38,055 nt of DNA. Origin: a virus. Below the pieces are notes generated by a model. It saw nothing but the letters and a program-made list of their open reading frames with translations. It did no database searches and had not been told where the DNA came from. The position numbers and the translations under genes are program-made. This document shows positions 17,359 through 23,363 of this stretch, in pieces. The stretch spans positions 1-38,055 of IMG/VR virus record IMGVR_UViG_3300010399_000027; one strand, 5' to 3'. How positions within the stretch are numbered: the stretch's first letter is position 1; each line of letters starts with the position of its first letter.

Positions 17359-17388
17359 AATGCCCCTTAATTGGGGCATTTTTGTTTT
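17359..17388 (+). terminator. Rho-independent terminator ending the late operon
   Basis: AATGCCCC (17359-17366) pairs with GGGGCATT (17373-17380) around a six-base loop, followed by a T-rich tract to 17388. It is the strongest terminator in the window and marks the end of the morphogenesis and fibre genes. A second inverted repeat, AAACAATA (17313-17320) with TATTGTTT (17351-17358), stacks directly upstream. Confidence 0.9.
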
Positions 17389-17420
17389 AAATAATTATTT
17401 TTTGTGTTAGCTTTGCAGTA

Positions 17421-17494
17421 TCCACCTAGTAGCTCAATTGGTAGAGTCCTTGATGTTTTCTTGGCGATGAAGGTTCGAGTCCTTCTTAGGTGGA
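17421..17494 (+). tRNA. tRNA-like element, degenerate anticodon arm
   Basis: The D arm is normal: GCTC (17432-17435) pairs with GAGT (17444-17447) around AATTGGTA. The T arm is perfect: GAAGG (17469-17473), loop TTCGAGT, CCTTC (17481-17485). The ends pair unusually far: TCCACCTAG (17421-17429) with TTAGGTGGA (17486-17494) gives nine pairs instead of seven. A seven-pair stem beginning at 17423 also works. The 21 bases between the D and T arms do not form a good anticodon stem. The best frame has two U-U mismatches and would present GTT (Asn) at 17455-17457 after U33. No CCA is encoded. It could be a decayed tRNA, a tRNA-like decoy or an attachment-site relic. Confidence 0.6.
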
Positions 17495-17536
17495 TTTAAA
17501 AGTATTTTAGATGCCACTTAACAACGGAGATGATTA

Positions 17537-17776
17537 ATGTTACGAGAAGACTTACAAAAAAGAATCAAAGAAATACAAAACGCAATTGACCAAAGTGCCG
17601 CTAATTTAAATGCGCTTATAGGTCGCCGTGATGAATTGAATTATATTTTATCTGAGATGGATAAATTCAAAGCTGAGTGTGATAAGACTGAATGTGATGG
17701 CGATAAAGAGATTAATCTAACTGATGAGCAAAGAACAGATGTAGATAGCCCTGAGATGAATCCTGACCTTAGGTAA
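17537..17776 (+). CDS. 79-aa coiled-coil protein upstream of the endolysin
   Basis: A small acidic protein. Residues 1-50 form a regular amphipathic heptad pattern (LQKRIKEIQNAIDQSAANLN), and the C-terminus is Asp/Glu-rich with two Cys. It has no membrane segment, so it is not a holin. GGAG eight bases before ATG 17537 supports expression. It lies between the tRNA-like element and the endolysin. Function unknown; a lysis-timing or virion-associated role would be only a guess. Confidence 0.55.
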   Translation: MLREDLQKRIKEIQNAIDQSAANLNALIGRRDELNYILSEMDKFKAECDKTECDGDKEINLTDEQRTDVDSPEMNPDLR

Positions 17777-17851
17777 CAGCGCAATAATAGAATAAAAAAT
17801 ATATTTTACAATCCCACTACGCCACAACATAACGTAATGCTATGATTATAT

Positions 17852-17904
17852 TGCGGCAAGTTTATATCAATTGCTCAAGTTGATTTAATCCACTTCTTGC
17901 CGCA
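17852..17904. repeat. Nested inverted repeat before the endolysin
   Basis: TGCGGCAAG (17852-17860) pairs perfectly with CTTGCCGCA (17896-17904), and inside it ATCAA (17866-17870) pairs with TTGAT (17880-17884). It lies in the 153-base gap upstream of the endolysin ribosome site. No U-tract follows, so an RNA structure or protein site controlling lysis-gene expression fits better than a terminator. Confidence 0.55.
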
Positions 17905-17929
17905 CTTCTTGGACAAGGAGTCGTTTAAA

Positions 17930-18562
17930 ATGGTAAAGCATCTTACGCCCATTGTCACTTTTTTACTGGTTTTATGGATATTATTTGGATGCATTGTTTT
18001 AAAAGAGAGAATAATGACTGTTAATTTAGAGAAATTTGAGAAGGCCGTTAAGGTGGTACTGGATCATGAGCGTGGTTATTCTGACAATCCTAAAGATCCA
18101 GGAGGCGCTACAAAATGGGGAATATCACTTAGATATCTTTTAGAAAGCAAAAACGACATTAATCACGATGGTAAGATTGACGCGGAAGATATAAGAGGAT
18201 TAAAGGTTGAGCAAGCTAAACAGATTTACCTGCATGATTGGTGGATGCGATATAAATACGACCAGATAACCTCAACGCTAGTTGCTACGAAGACATTAGA
18301 TTTAAGCGTAAACATGGGTGGCGACGCTGCTCACAAGGTCATTCAAAGGGCGATTAACATGCTTTCGATTAATCCAATAAAAGAAGATGGAATTATTGGC
18401 TCCAAGACGCTACATTATCTTAACTCGCTAAACGTTAAAGATTTGATGGAAGAGATTTGCGCGGAAGCAGAAGCCAAGTATAAGCGCGTTGTTGCTAAAA
18501 ACCCTAATCTTAATTGGGCTTTGCATGGATTTTTGAACCGTGCGGCATGGGGGTGCGATTAG
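17930..18562 (+). CDS. GH108 endolysin (N-acetylmuramidase) with N-terminal membrane segment
   Basis: A 210-aa peptidoglycan hydrolase. Residues 47-65 carry the GH108 signature (HERGYSDNPKDPGGATKWGI), with the Glu of HERGY as the catalytic acid, and DWWMRY follows at 103-108. The C-terminal half matches the usual peptidoglycan-binding region. The family normally starts near MTVNLEKFEKAV, but here 28 residues precede it, including a 20-residue hydrophobic segment (LTPIVTFLLVLWILFGCIVL). This suggests a signal-anchor endolysin. AAGGAG nine bases before ATG 17930 supports the long form. ATG 18014, with AGAGAG just upstream, could give a short cytoplasmic form. An in-frame TTG at 17897 lies inside the inverted repeat and was rejected. 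Confidence 0.87.
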   Translation: MVKHLTPIVTFLLVLWILFGCIVLKERIMTVNLEKFEKAVKVVLDHERGYSDNPKDPGGATKWGISLRYLLESKNDINHDGKIDAEDIRGLKVEQAKQIYLHDWWMRYKYDQITSTLVATKTLDLSVNMGGDAAHKVIQRAINMLSINPIKEDGIIGSKTLHYLNSLNVKDLMEEICAEAEAKYKRVVAKNPNLNWALHGFLNRAAWGCD

Positions 18563-18919
18563 TTGGCTAGGCTTGAGGACAAGGAGTTAGAGGCCGCATT
18601 CGACTATATCCGCCTAAAAGGTTGGAATCATTTCACATGGCACTGTCCAAATGAATCTGCACGCAGTCCGCGCCTTGGAGCCAAATTAAAGCGCATGGGC
18701 TTATTGCCAGGCGTAAGTGACATTTTTATAGCCAAGCCTATGCGTAATTATTCAGGCGCTTTCATCGAATTAAAATCACTACAAAAAACACAGCAATACG
18801 GAAAGCCCACGCCAGCACAACTGGCCTTTATTAGAACCATGAACGAACATGGCTACTATGCTACAGTAGCCAACGGGTTAGATAGATGTATTGAAATTAT
18901 TGATTGGTACATGAGTTAG
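18563..18919 (+). CDS. VRR-NUC-type nuclease
   Basis: A 118-aa single-domain nuclease. GVSDIFIAKP (residues about 50-59) and GAFIELKSLQ (about 65-74) carry the D...E-x-K catalytic set of the VRR-NUC branch of PD-(D/E)XK enzymes, and GKPTPAQLAFI follows as usual for the family. Phage VRR-NUC proteins act on branched or structured DNA, probably during recombination or before packaging. The TTG start follows the endolysin stop directly; GGGGGTG upstream is a fair ribosome site and no better start is seen. The 3' end overlaps the convergent recombination operon by four bases. Confidence 0.82.
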   Translation: MARLEDKELEAAFDYIRLKGWNHFTWHCPNESARSPRLGAKLKRMGLLPGVSDIFIAKPMRNYSGAFIELKSLQKTQQYGKPTPAQLAFIRTMNEHGYYATVANGLDRCIEIIDWYMS

Positions 18920-19155
18920 TAATCGTACGGCTCATTTTCTTGATTTGTTTTCTGCATTTCATCATCGAGTTTCTTTAGATCATCAATGTCCCGCATTTCA
19001 TCATGGGTAAGCCTATTTTTAACTATGTCAGGCTCCGTGCCGATTTCAATAATCGGCTCTTGTTGCAGCTCATCGCGGTCAATAAAGTAATAGGTTCCCA
19101 CAGACAGGACTAATATCACTATGCCTAGTATTAAAAATTTTGTAACTGTCTCCAT
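18916..19155 (-). CDS. One-TM acidic membrane protein at the end of the RecE/RecT operon
   Basis: A 79-aa protein with one N-terminal membrane helix (FLILGIVILVLSVGTYYFI, residues 7-25) and a long acidic tail rich in Asp/Glu/Gln. It has an excellent ribosome site (AAGGAGG) and a TAATG overlap with the RecT-like gene, so it is co-expressed with recombination genes. It could be an exclusion protein, a host-membrane effector or a lysis helper. A single helix with such a tail is not typical of a canonical holin. No family recognised. Confidence 0.65.
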   Translation of the reverse strand: METVTKFLILGIVILVLSVGTYYFIDRDELQQEPIIEIGTEPDIVKNRLTHDEMRDIDDLKKLDDEMQKTNQENEPYDY

Positions 19156-20225
19156 TAACTTCCTCCTTTAGAAAATATTTTAATCATCTTTTGTGCATTT
19201 TCTTCTGATAATTCCTCTATCGTCAAAGCGTTATACATCTTAAGCCCTGTAGCCACTCTAGATTCTGGTATTTTACGTTCGTAAATAATATCGTGAATCT
19301 TTTCTAGCGTTGTTTCAGATACATAGTTCGTATCAACCTCCAAGTTATGTCCGCTTTCCGCATCTCCAGCACTAGCCACGTCTGCATATTCTTGGTCTTG
19401 TCCTGTTTCCTTCGAAGCTTCCACAACTGGAATCGTAGGAACGTTTTCCTGGGGAACATTACCGCTTTGCATAGCATCCGTTTTAGCATTTTGAACTCCT
19501 TGTGTTGTTAGGCTTCCTATACCCATGTTCTTTTGGATGGCTTGGTGTAATGCATCTTTGGCCGAGGGTTTAACGTCTATTGTTTCGCCTTCGTCATAAT
19601 CGCGCACTTCCTCAGCCATTTTAATACCAGATAATAAATCGGGGAATCTATCTCTAAGCGCAAACGCTCTAGCTCTCATTTGTAACATTCTTGATGGATT
19701 TGTAACCCATGGGGAAAAATTGCCCTTTCCTAGTAATCCTGCTTTTTTGGCGTCATCAATAGTGTATTGTTTTGTGTGAGGTGATTTGCCTTTCCTCTTT
19801 ACTGTACATTGATACCCAACTACCTGATTATTAGAATCTAGCAATGGCAATTCCTCAACGTCTTCACATTCCTTGTGACCCATAATAAGCGCAAGCATGC
19901 CGTCACCCCATAAACATGGACGACCGTTAACAACGGCAATATGCTGCAATGATTGCTCTATTGGTAATCCTAATTGATAGCCCATTGCCATGGCCACAAA
20001 AGCATCATGTGGCTTGCCCATGTAGGCTTTAGGAACCATGCTAGACTTGCAAACATCTTCCGCGACTCTCTTGTAGTGTTCGTATAGCTTCGGGGAATAT
20101 AGACTATCTTCCATTTGAGAGGCTTTCTCGGCTTGTAAGGTTTCAAGTTTACCTCTTAGTGTTAGTATTTCGTTTTGCTGCCTAAGCATTGTTAGCTCTT
20201 GTTGTACGGTTAGTTCGTTGGTCAT
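19155..20225 (-). CDS. RecT-family single-strand annealing protein
   Basis: A 356-aa protein of the RecT/Bet superfamily, which coats the ssDNA made by the partner exonuclease and anneals it to complementary strands. The family core is visible at residues 64-111 (VPKAYMGKPHDAFVAMAMGY, then QLGL and the NGRPCLWGD segment), with NPSRMLQMRARAFALRDRFP downstream. The N-terminus is a coiled coil and the C-terminal 120 residues are acidic and low-complexity. It is translationally linked to the upstream 53-aa gene (ATGA) and lies two genes downstream of the exonuclease, as in recE-recT modules. Confidence 0.88.
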   Translation of the reverse strand: MTNELTVQQELTMLRQQNEILTLRGKLETLQAEKASQMEDSLYSPKLYEHYKRVAEDVCKSSMVPKAYMGKPHDAFVAMAMGYQLGLPIEQSLQHIAVVNGRPCLWGDGMLALIMGHKECEDVEELPLLDSNNQVVGYQCTVKRKGKSPHTKQYTIDDAKKAGLLGKGNFSPWVTNPSRMLQMRARAFALRDRFPDLLSGIKMAEEVRDYDEGETIDVKPSAKDALHQAIQKNMGIGSLTTQGVQNAKTDAMQSGNVPQENVPTIPVVEASKETGQDQEYADVASAGDAESGHNLEVDTNYVSETTLEKIHDIIYERKIPESRVATGLKMYNALTIEELSEENAQKMIKIFSKGGS

Positions 20226-20383
20226 TTTAAGTTCCTATTAATGCATTGAAATTCGACTCCGGGATGAGATTTAATTATCTCGTGAGCAATTCTTTCGCAC
20301 TCAAATTTAGAATTGGCGTCTATAGCTGCCATGTAATTACCGTAATCATACATATAAATTAATAGAATCCATGCGGTCATCAT
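20222..20383 (-). CDS. 53-aa protein between exonuclease and RecT
   Basis: A short gene that overlaps the exonuclease stop (ATGATGA at 20383-20377) and the RecT-like start (ATGA at 20225-20222). GGGGGTG sits just upstream. The protein begins MMTAWILLIYMYDYGNYMAA, with a helical C-terminal half (ANSKFECERIAHEIIKS). The overlaps at both ends and good codon structure argue it is translated. Similar small linkers occur in phage recombination operons. Function unknown. Confidence 0.7.
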   Translation of the reverse strand: MMTAWILLIYMYDYGNYMAAIDANSKFECERIAHEIIKSHPGVEFQCINRNLK

Positions 20384-21207
20384 TCACCCCCTAAATCAAT
20401 ATTTGCCCAACCAGGTAATGTTAGGCTTTGGATTCCGTAGCCTTCCCAAGAATTACTATCCTGGCATTTTTTAAGCTTACCCATGAGCTTATTAAACAAT
20501 TTAATGCCATAGTCTAGCGCATCATCGTCTAGAACGAAAATCCCGATAGGATAAGGTTCGACTTTTTCGACTGCGATGTATACGAATTTATCCATTTTGA
20601 TGTCAATTGAGCGTAACGCTTCATAAATCATTCCTGCTTGTAAAAAATAATGATAATCATAGGCTGAGCGCTGAAACGTTCTTGGACTTGCGCTTGCTGT
20701 AGTCTTTAAGTCGGTTACAAGGCCGTTGAGCATGATATCAGGACGCGCCTTGCATTGAATGCCGGTAGGTTCATGCGTAAAGAATATTGATTGCTCAATC
20801 TTTGCGCCCTGGTATATTAGTTGCTGAGAAAGCTCGTGTGCTTTAACTGATTTCGCGATAGCTTTTGCTAATTCGTATCTCTTTATACTTAACACGGCTC
20901 TCCCGCCAGCTTTAAGCATCATTTCTTGATGAGGAGCACTTCCTTTCTTTGGTAAATTTTCCTGATGAGTCACAAAAAATTCATTATCAAAGATGTGTTC
21001 CTCTAAAACTAAAGTATGCACTGCACTTCCTAGAATCAAATCTGCCTTATCGTCATCTGACCTATACTGCCCACTCAAATACTTATAGTGATAATGATAC
21101 GGCGATTTCTCTAACTCCATTAAACATGAGCGCGAGATTGCGCTGCTCGCGTGGTATTTTTCATTAGATATCTGGTGGATACCATTTTCTATATATGGTC
21201 TGTTCAT
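20380..21207 (-). CDS. RecE-like 5'-3' exonuclease, PD-(D/E)XK
   Basis: A 275-aa nuclease. In order it shows LILGSAVHTLVLE (58-70, GxxxH type), E139, RPDIML (155-160), TDLKTT (165-170, the D...DxK metal site) and FLQAGMIYEAL (188-198, QxxxY). These are the motifs of the RecE/exodeoxyribonuclease VIII C-terminal domain. It degrades one strand of dsDNA from ends for the RecT-like annealer encoded downstream. AAGGGG precedes ATG 21207 by about six bases. Longer in-frame extensions upstream would run through the promoter and operators, so they were rejected. First gene of the leftward operator-controlled operon. Confidence 0.88.
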   Translation of the reverse strand: MNRPYIENGIHQISNEKYHASSAISRSCLMELEKSPYHYHYKYLSGQYRSDDDKADLILGSAVHTLVLEEHIFDNEFFVTHQENLPKKGSAPHQEMMLKAGGRAVLSIKRYELAKAIAKSVKAHELSQQLIYQGAKIEQSIFFTHEPTGIQCKARPDIMLNGLVTDLKTTASASPRTFQRSAYDYHYFLQAGMIYEALRSIDIKMDKFVYIAVEKVEPYPIGIFVLDDDALDYGIKLFNKLMGKLKKCQDSNSWEGYGIQSLTLPGWANIDLGGE

Positions 21208-21234
21208 CTTTGCCCCTTTGTTAAGTTCACAGGT

Positions 21235-21262
21235 ATAATACCACAATTTTGTATTAATACAA
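21235..21262 (-). promoter_or_regulatory. Leftward early promoter (recombination operon)
   Basis: Minus-strand TTGTAT (21262-21257) is separated by 16 bases from TATTAT (21240-21235). The -35 is part of the palindromic operator at 21249-21262, so a bound repressor would block it. The same promoter/operator arrangement recurs at 31755-31783. Confidence 0.65.
21249..21262. promoter_or_regulatory. Operator O1, perfect palindrome TTGTATTAATACAA
   Basis: A 14-bp perfect palindrome found intact only twice in the window, here and at 31770-31783. In both places it is followed after five bases by a second, imperfect copy and overlaps a leftward -35. The recurrence with identical spacing strongly implies a dimeric helix-turn-helix repressor site. 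The Cro-like gene at 21338 is the obvious candidate. Confidence 0.8.
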
Positions 21263-21267
21263 CATAT

Positions 21268-21281
21268 TTGTATTAAAACAA
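21268..21281. promoter_or_regulatory. Operator O2, imperfect copy TTGTATTAAAACAA
   Basis: This differs from O1 at one base and is centred 19 bp from it, about two helical turns. A further half-site, TTGTATTAA, lies at 21304-21312 between the rightward -35 and -10, so the array could control both divergent promoters. Confidence 0.72.
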
Positions 21282-21290
21282 AAGTATTGT

Positions 21291-21319
21291 TTGACAAATG
21301 ACTTTGTATTAAGTAGATT
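21291..21319 (+). promoter_or_regulatory. Rightward early promoter
   Basis: A perfect -35 TTGACA (21291-21296), a 17-base spacer and TAGATT (21314-21319). The half-operator TTGTATTAA lies inside the spacer. It would start transcription near 21326, only a few bases ahead of the Cro-like gene's GGAGG, and drive the rightward early genes. Confidence 0.65.
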
Positions 21320-21337
21320 ATGTTCGGAGGTAGCAAA

Positions 21338-21553
21338 ATGACACGCGAAGAAGTATTGGAGTATTTTGGCTCGTTTTATAAGATGCGCATAGACACAGGC
21401 GTTTGGGAATCGAATCAAATGCACTGGCGCAAACTTGGTTATATACCATTGACCATGCAATATAGATTGCAAGCGGCTACGCATGGAGCTTTGAAAGCGT
21501 CTGAGGCTGATCCAAGAATGGAAATTATGAAGTCGCAATATGCTCATGGATGA
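21338..21553 (+). CDS. Cro-like helix-turn-helix repressor
   Basis: A 71-aa DNA-binding protein of the phage Cro type. TREEVLEYFGSFYKMRIDTG (2-21) is followed by a recognition-helix region (VWESNQMHWRKLGYIP, 22-37) and the conserved tail pattern MQYRLQAATHGALKA (40-54) that is characteristic of small Cro/YdaS-like repressors. CGGAGG seven bases before ATG 21338 decides the start; an upstream in-frame ATG at 21320 lies in the promoter. As first gene of the rightward operon beside operators, it probably represses both early promoters and the distant copy at 31.77 kb. No CI partner is visible. Confidence 0.75.
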   Translation: MTREEVLEYFGSFYKMRIDTGVWESNQMHWRKLGYIPLTMQYRLQAATHGALKASEADPRMEIMKSQYAHG

Positions 21554-21755
21554 TGAAGTTAAAAGGGAACTTGAGGAGCTTAGAGAATTTAAGCGCAAGC
21601 ACGAAAAGACTAAGCTTGATTTGGCTTTTGAAGAGATAGAGCAAGCTTTGATTCGGCACCCTGGGGCAAGAGGTTTTGATTATCAGATGCCCGTGGTTGC
21701 GTTTCGGATGTTGGCGAATGCTTTAGTTTTGTTGAGAGAAGAGATTAAGAAATGA
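21540..21755 (+). CDS. 71-aa charged helical protein
   Basis: A Glu/Lys-rich protein. Residues 5-35 are a coiled coil (ELEELREFKRKHEKTKLDLA) and the rest is a compact helical region. It overlaps the Cro-like gene by 14 bases and the next gene by four (ATGA), so it belongs to the same translationally coupled chain. Met3 (21546) is an equally possible start. Unknown function. Confidence 0.6.
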   Translation: MLMDDEVKRELEELREFKRKHEKTKLDLAFEEIEQALIRHPGARGFDYQMPVVAFRMLANALVLLREEIKK

Positions 21756-21940
21756 AAACCTTTGAAGAACTATTTCCTGGCCTAAAATTTACGGACTGTA
21801 AGAAAGAGCCAATTTCTGATGCAGATAAAAAACGTAATCGTGAGGATGACCTTATGGAATTGGCGTCCATGGAAAGAAGGCTAACCGAGCTTAGAAAAGA
21901 AGTGTTTAGGAAGCGGAAGGAATTGGGAGTGGAGAGATGA
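21752..21940 (+). CDS. 62-aa highly charged helical protein
   Basis: A Lys/Arg/Glu-rich early protein that begins KTFEELFPGLKF and ends in a coiled-coil-like helix (MERRLTELRKEVFRKRKELG). ATGA overlaps at both ends place it firmly in the operon. No family recognised; nucleic-acid or host-protein binding would fit the charge but is a guess. Confidence 0.6.
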   Translation: MKTFEELFPGLKFTDCKKEPISDADKKRNREDDLMELASMERRLTELRKEVFRKRKELGVER

Positions 21941-22395
21941 GTTTATATAACAATTTGTTTGGGGTTGATTCGGAAGCTGGGTATTTATTACATATTTTAA
22001 ATCTTACAGAAAATGACATTCCAAGATTTAGAACTTGCTATTACGACAATAAAAAGAATCTTATTGTGATTCATACTCGAACAGGCGGTGGCAACAGAGA
22101 ATATTATGATAGCTTTGAGTCATGTCAAAGTAATTACCCAGAATATTTTGAAGGAGATGAGCCTCCGAGTGGTCCATGGAATTCAGACTTACAATCTCAC
22201 CCTCTTTATATAACTGATTACGACGATAACTTTGATTGCACGTATGCGAACTTTGTTTTTAAAGTTCCAGAAGAGCATGAGGCAAAACTCAAAGAAGCAT
22301 TTGAAGGGAAAGAAACTATTACTCCTTCAGAAAAATGGCAATTGTTATTTCAGTCTATGGATCAAAAGATTGCAGAAAATAAGGGGAAAGTATGA
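21937..22395 (+). CDS. 152-aa conserved early phage protein of unknown function
   Basis: A soluble acidic protein. The N-terminus SLYNNLFGVDSEAGYLLHIL and the motif TRTGGGNREYYDSF (residues about 48-61) recur in early proteins of other phages, where no function is established to my knowledge. The middle has many Tyr/Asp residues (HPLYITDYDDNFDCTYANF) and the C-terminus is helical (EHEAKLKEAFEG). ATGA overlaps link it to both neighbours. Confidence 0.65.
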   Translation: MSLYNNLFGVDSEAGYLLHILNLTENDIPRFRTCYYDNKKNLIVIHTRTGGGNREYYDSFESCQSNYPEYFEGDEPPSGPWNSDLQSHPLYITDYDDNFDCTYANFVFKVPEEHEAKLKEAFEGKETITPSEKWQLLFQSMDQKIAENKGKV

Positions 22396-22607
22396 GTGAA
22401 CTTGACCTTCCGAAAGTGCAGTTCTTTGACTCTTCTAAACTCCCGATGACTATTATCTGCAACGGCTTTAGCATGAAAGATGTGATTATGAAAGTATTAA
22501 ATTCGAATGTGGCCACAATTTGTATGGATGATTGCTACATGGATAAATTGGCTGATGACATCCAAGAGGCCTTCGCGGTTAAGCTGGGGTTGAAACAGGG
22601 TTCTTAA
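22392..22607 (+). CDS. 71-aa early protein, unknown
   Basis: A small mixed alpha/beta protein (LPKVQFFDSSKLPMTIICNG at the N-terminus; a helical C-terminus AFAVKLGLK). It has a Cys-x-x-x-Cys pair (CMDDC). Coupled by ATGA to the upstream gene, and last in the first rightward early cluster before the 321-base noncoding region. No family recognised. Confidence 0.55.
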   Translation: MSELDLPKVQFFDSSKLPMTIICNGFSMKDVIMKVLNSNVATICMDDCYMDKLADDIQEAFAVKLGLKQGS

Positions 22608-22928
22608 CAGCTCGATAGATATCTATGCAAATCTATCCAATTATACCCATAATGGATAGATTATTTAGTATTGTATTATAGCTATTAATTGCCAAAATAT
22701 CCGAAATATTGGACGGTGTGAATTGCTAGACAATTCTATAAATCCGGTTGGCTAATGCCACCAGTATTCGAGTAATGTTGTAATACGGTCAGCTTGACCG
22801 GATTTTAAGCCTGTGGAGAATGAGGCTCTGGTTTAAGTTGAAAAACTTAAACGAAACCACTTCTGGGAAGCAGGAATTTAACACTAAAACTACCTATGGG
22901 TAGATTTGGATAAGTTTAAAGGAGCGGC
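22608..22928 (+). ncRNA. Hairpin-rich noncoding region, candidate structured RNA
   Basis: There is no gene in these 321 bases but unusually dense pairing. TCTATCC (22632-22638) pairs with GGATAGA (22654-22660). GAATTG (22720-22725) pairs with CAATTC (22731-22736). AAATCCGGT (22740-22748) pairs with ACCGGATTT (22797-22805), enclosing TGGC-TAAT-GCCA and a GTATT/AATAC stem. GTTTAAGTT-GAAA-AACTTAAAC is perfect (22831-22852). CTACC-TATG-GGTAG lies at 22890-22903. The + strand is co-directional with both flanking operons. No known ribozyme, riboswitch or tmRNA core could be matched. It could be an independent RNA, a long structured leader for the small-gene operon, or a DNA element. Confidence 0.5.
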
Positions 22929-22994
22929 ATGCAAGTTAGGGGTACAGTATGCTCTGGATTATTTTTTAAAAATGCTTATGTGAGGTTCAAATGA
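22929..22994 (+). CDS. 21-aa leader-like peptide
   Basis: An AAAGGAG ribosome site (22918-22924) sits four bases before ATG 22929. The peptide (MQVRGTVCSGLFFKNAYVRF) ends in an ATGA overlap with the next gene. Its strong site and coupling suggest it opens the small-gene operon, acting as a translational starter or leader peptide after the structured region. Confidence 0.55.
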   Translation: MQVRGTVCSGLFFKNAYVRFK

Positions 22995-23206
22995 CCACCA
23001 CAACCCTACCTAGCCAAGCAGACATTGGCACTTTAATAAAAATAAAGTCCTGCAATGGTGAGCCAGTGCGAGAGTCAAATATTCAATTTCCACAAGAAGT
23101 ATTTACTACGCAAGTAAATGACAAAGGTGAATTAATTCCTGGTAAGTGGATTGTGGATGATGAGGGCAATACTTGGCGAACTTATAGGATGGTGAAGAAT
23201 GATTGA
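22991..23206 (+). CDS. 71-aa early accessory protein
   Basis: A small beta-rich protein (IKSCNGEPVRESNIQFP, then GKWIVDDEGNTWRTYRM) with a single Cys. Its ATG is coupled to the 21-aa ORF, and GTGAGG lies six to seven bases upstream. It overlaps the next gene by eight bases. Not recognised. Confidence 0.6.
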   Translation: MTTTTLPSQADIGTLIKIKSCNGEPVRESNIQFPQEVFTTQVNDKGELIPGKWIVDDEGNTWRTYRMVKND

Positions 23207-23363
23207 CCGCGAAAAACTCCATTCCCTATCAGGTGACGAACTAGAGCAGTATCTCGATGAGATAATTGCGTATAACGATGCCAAATTGGAATATTATCAA
23301 AGATTATTGGAACAACTACGCAAAACAATAGATGCAGATAGGGGGATAACATCAAATGATTGA
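23199..23363 (+). CDS. 54-aa helical accessory protein
   Basis: Overlaps the stop of the previous gene by eight bases (ATG 23199) and the next start by eight (23356). The protein begins MIDREKLHSLSGDELEQYL and is helical throughout, with KLEYYQRLLEQLRKT. Its first residues echo those of the next gene (MIDYEKLRLAH), suggesting an N-terminal duplication. Function unknown. Confidence 0.6.
   Translation: MIDREKLHSLSGDELEQYLDEIIAYNDAKLEYYQRLLEQLRKTIDADRGITSND

Noticed and set aside
17421-17494. tRNA-type attachment site of an integrating phage
   Set aside because: No integrase or excisionase is recognisable anywhere in the genome, and the element is a whole tRNA-like unit, not just a 3' segment. 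Kept only as an alternative explanation.
21208-21336. N-terminal extension of the exonuclease into the control region
   Set aside because: It would run through the promoter and both operators. The ATG at 21207 has a good ribosome site and matches the family start.
22831-22857. Hammerhead-like ribozyme (perfect stem followed by CGAAAC)
   Set aside because: The CGAAAC box follows a GAAA-capped stem as in a hammerhead, but the required CUGAUGA before the stem is absent (the sequence there reads GGCTCTG), and no NUH cleavage site with a closing stem was found.
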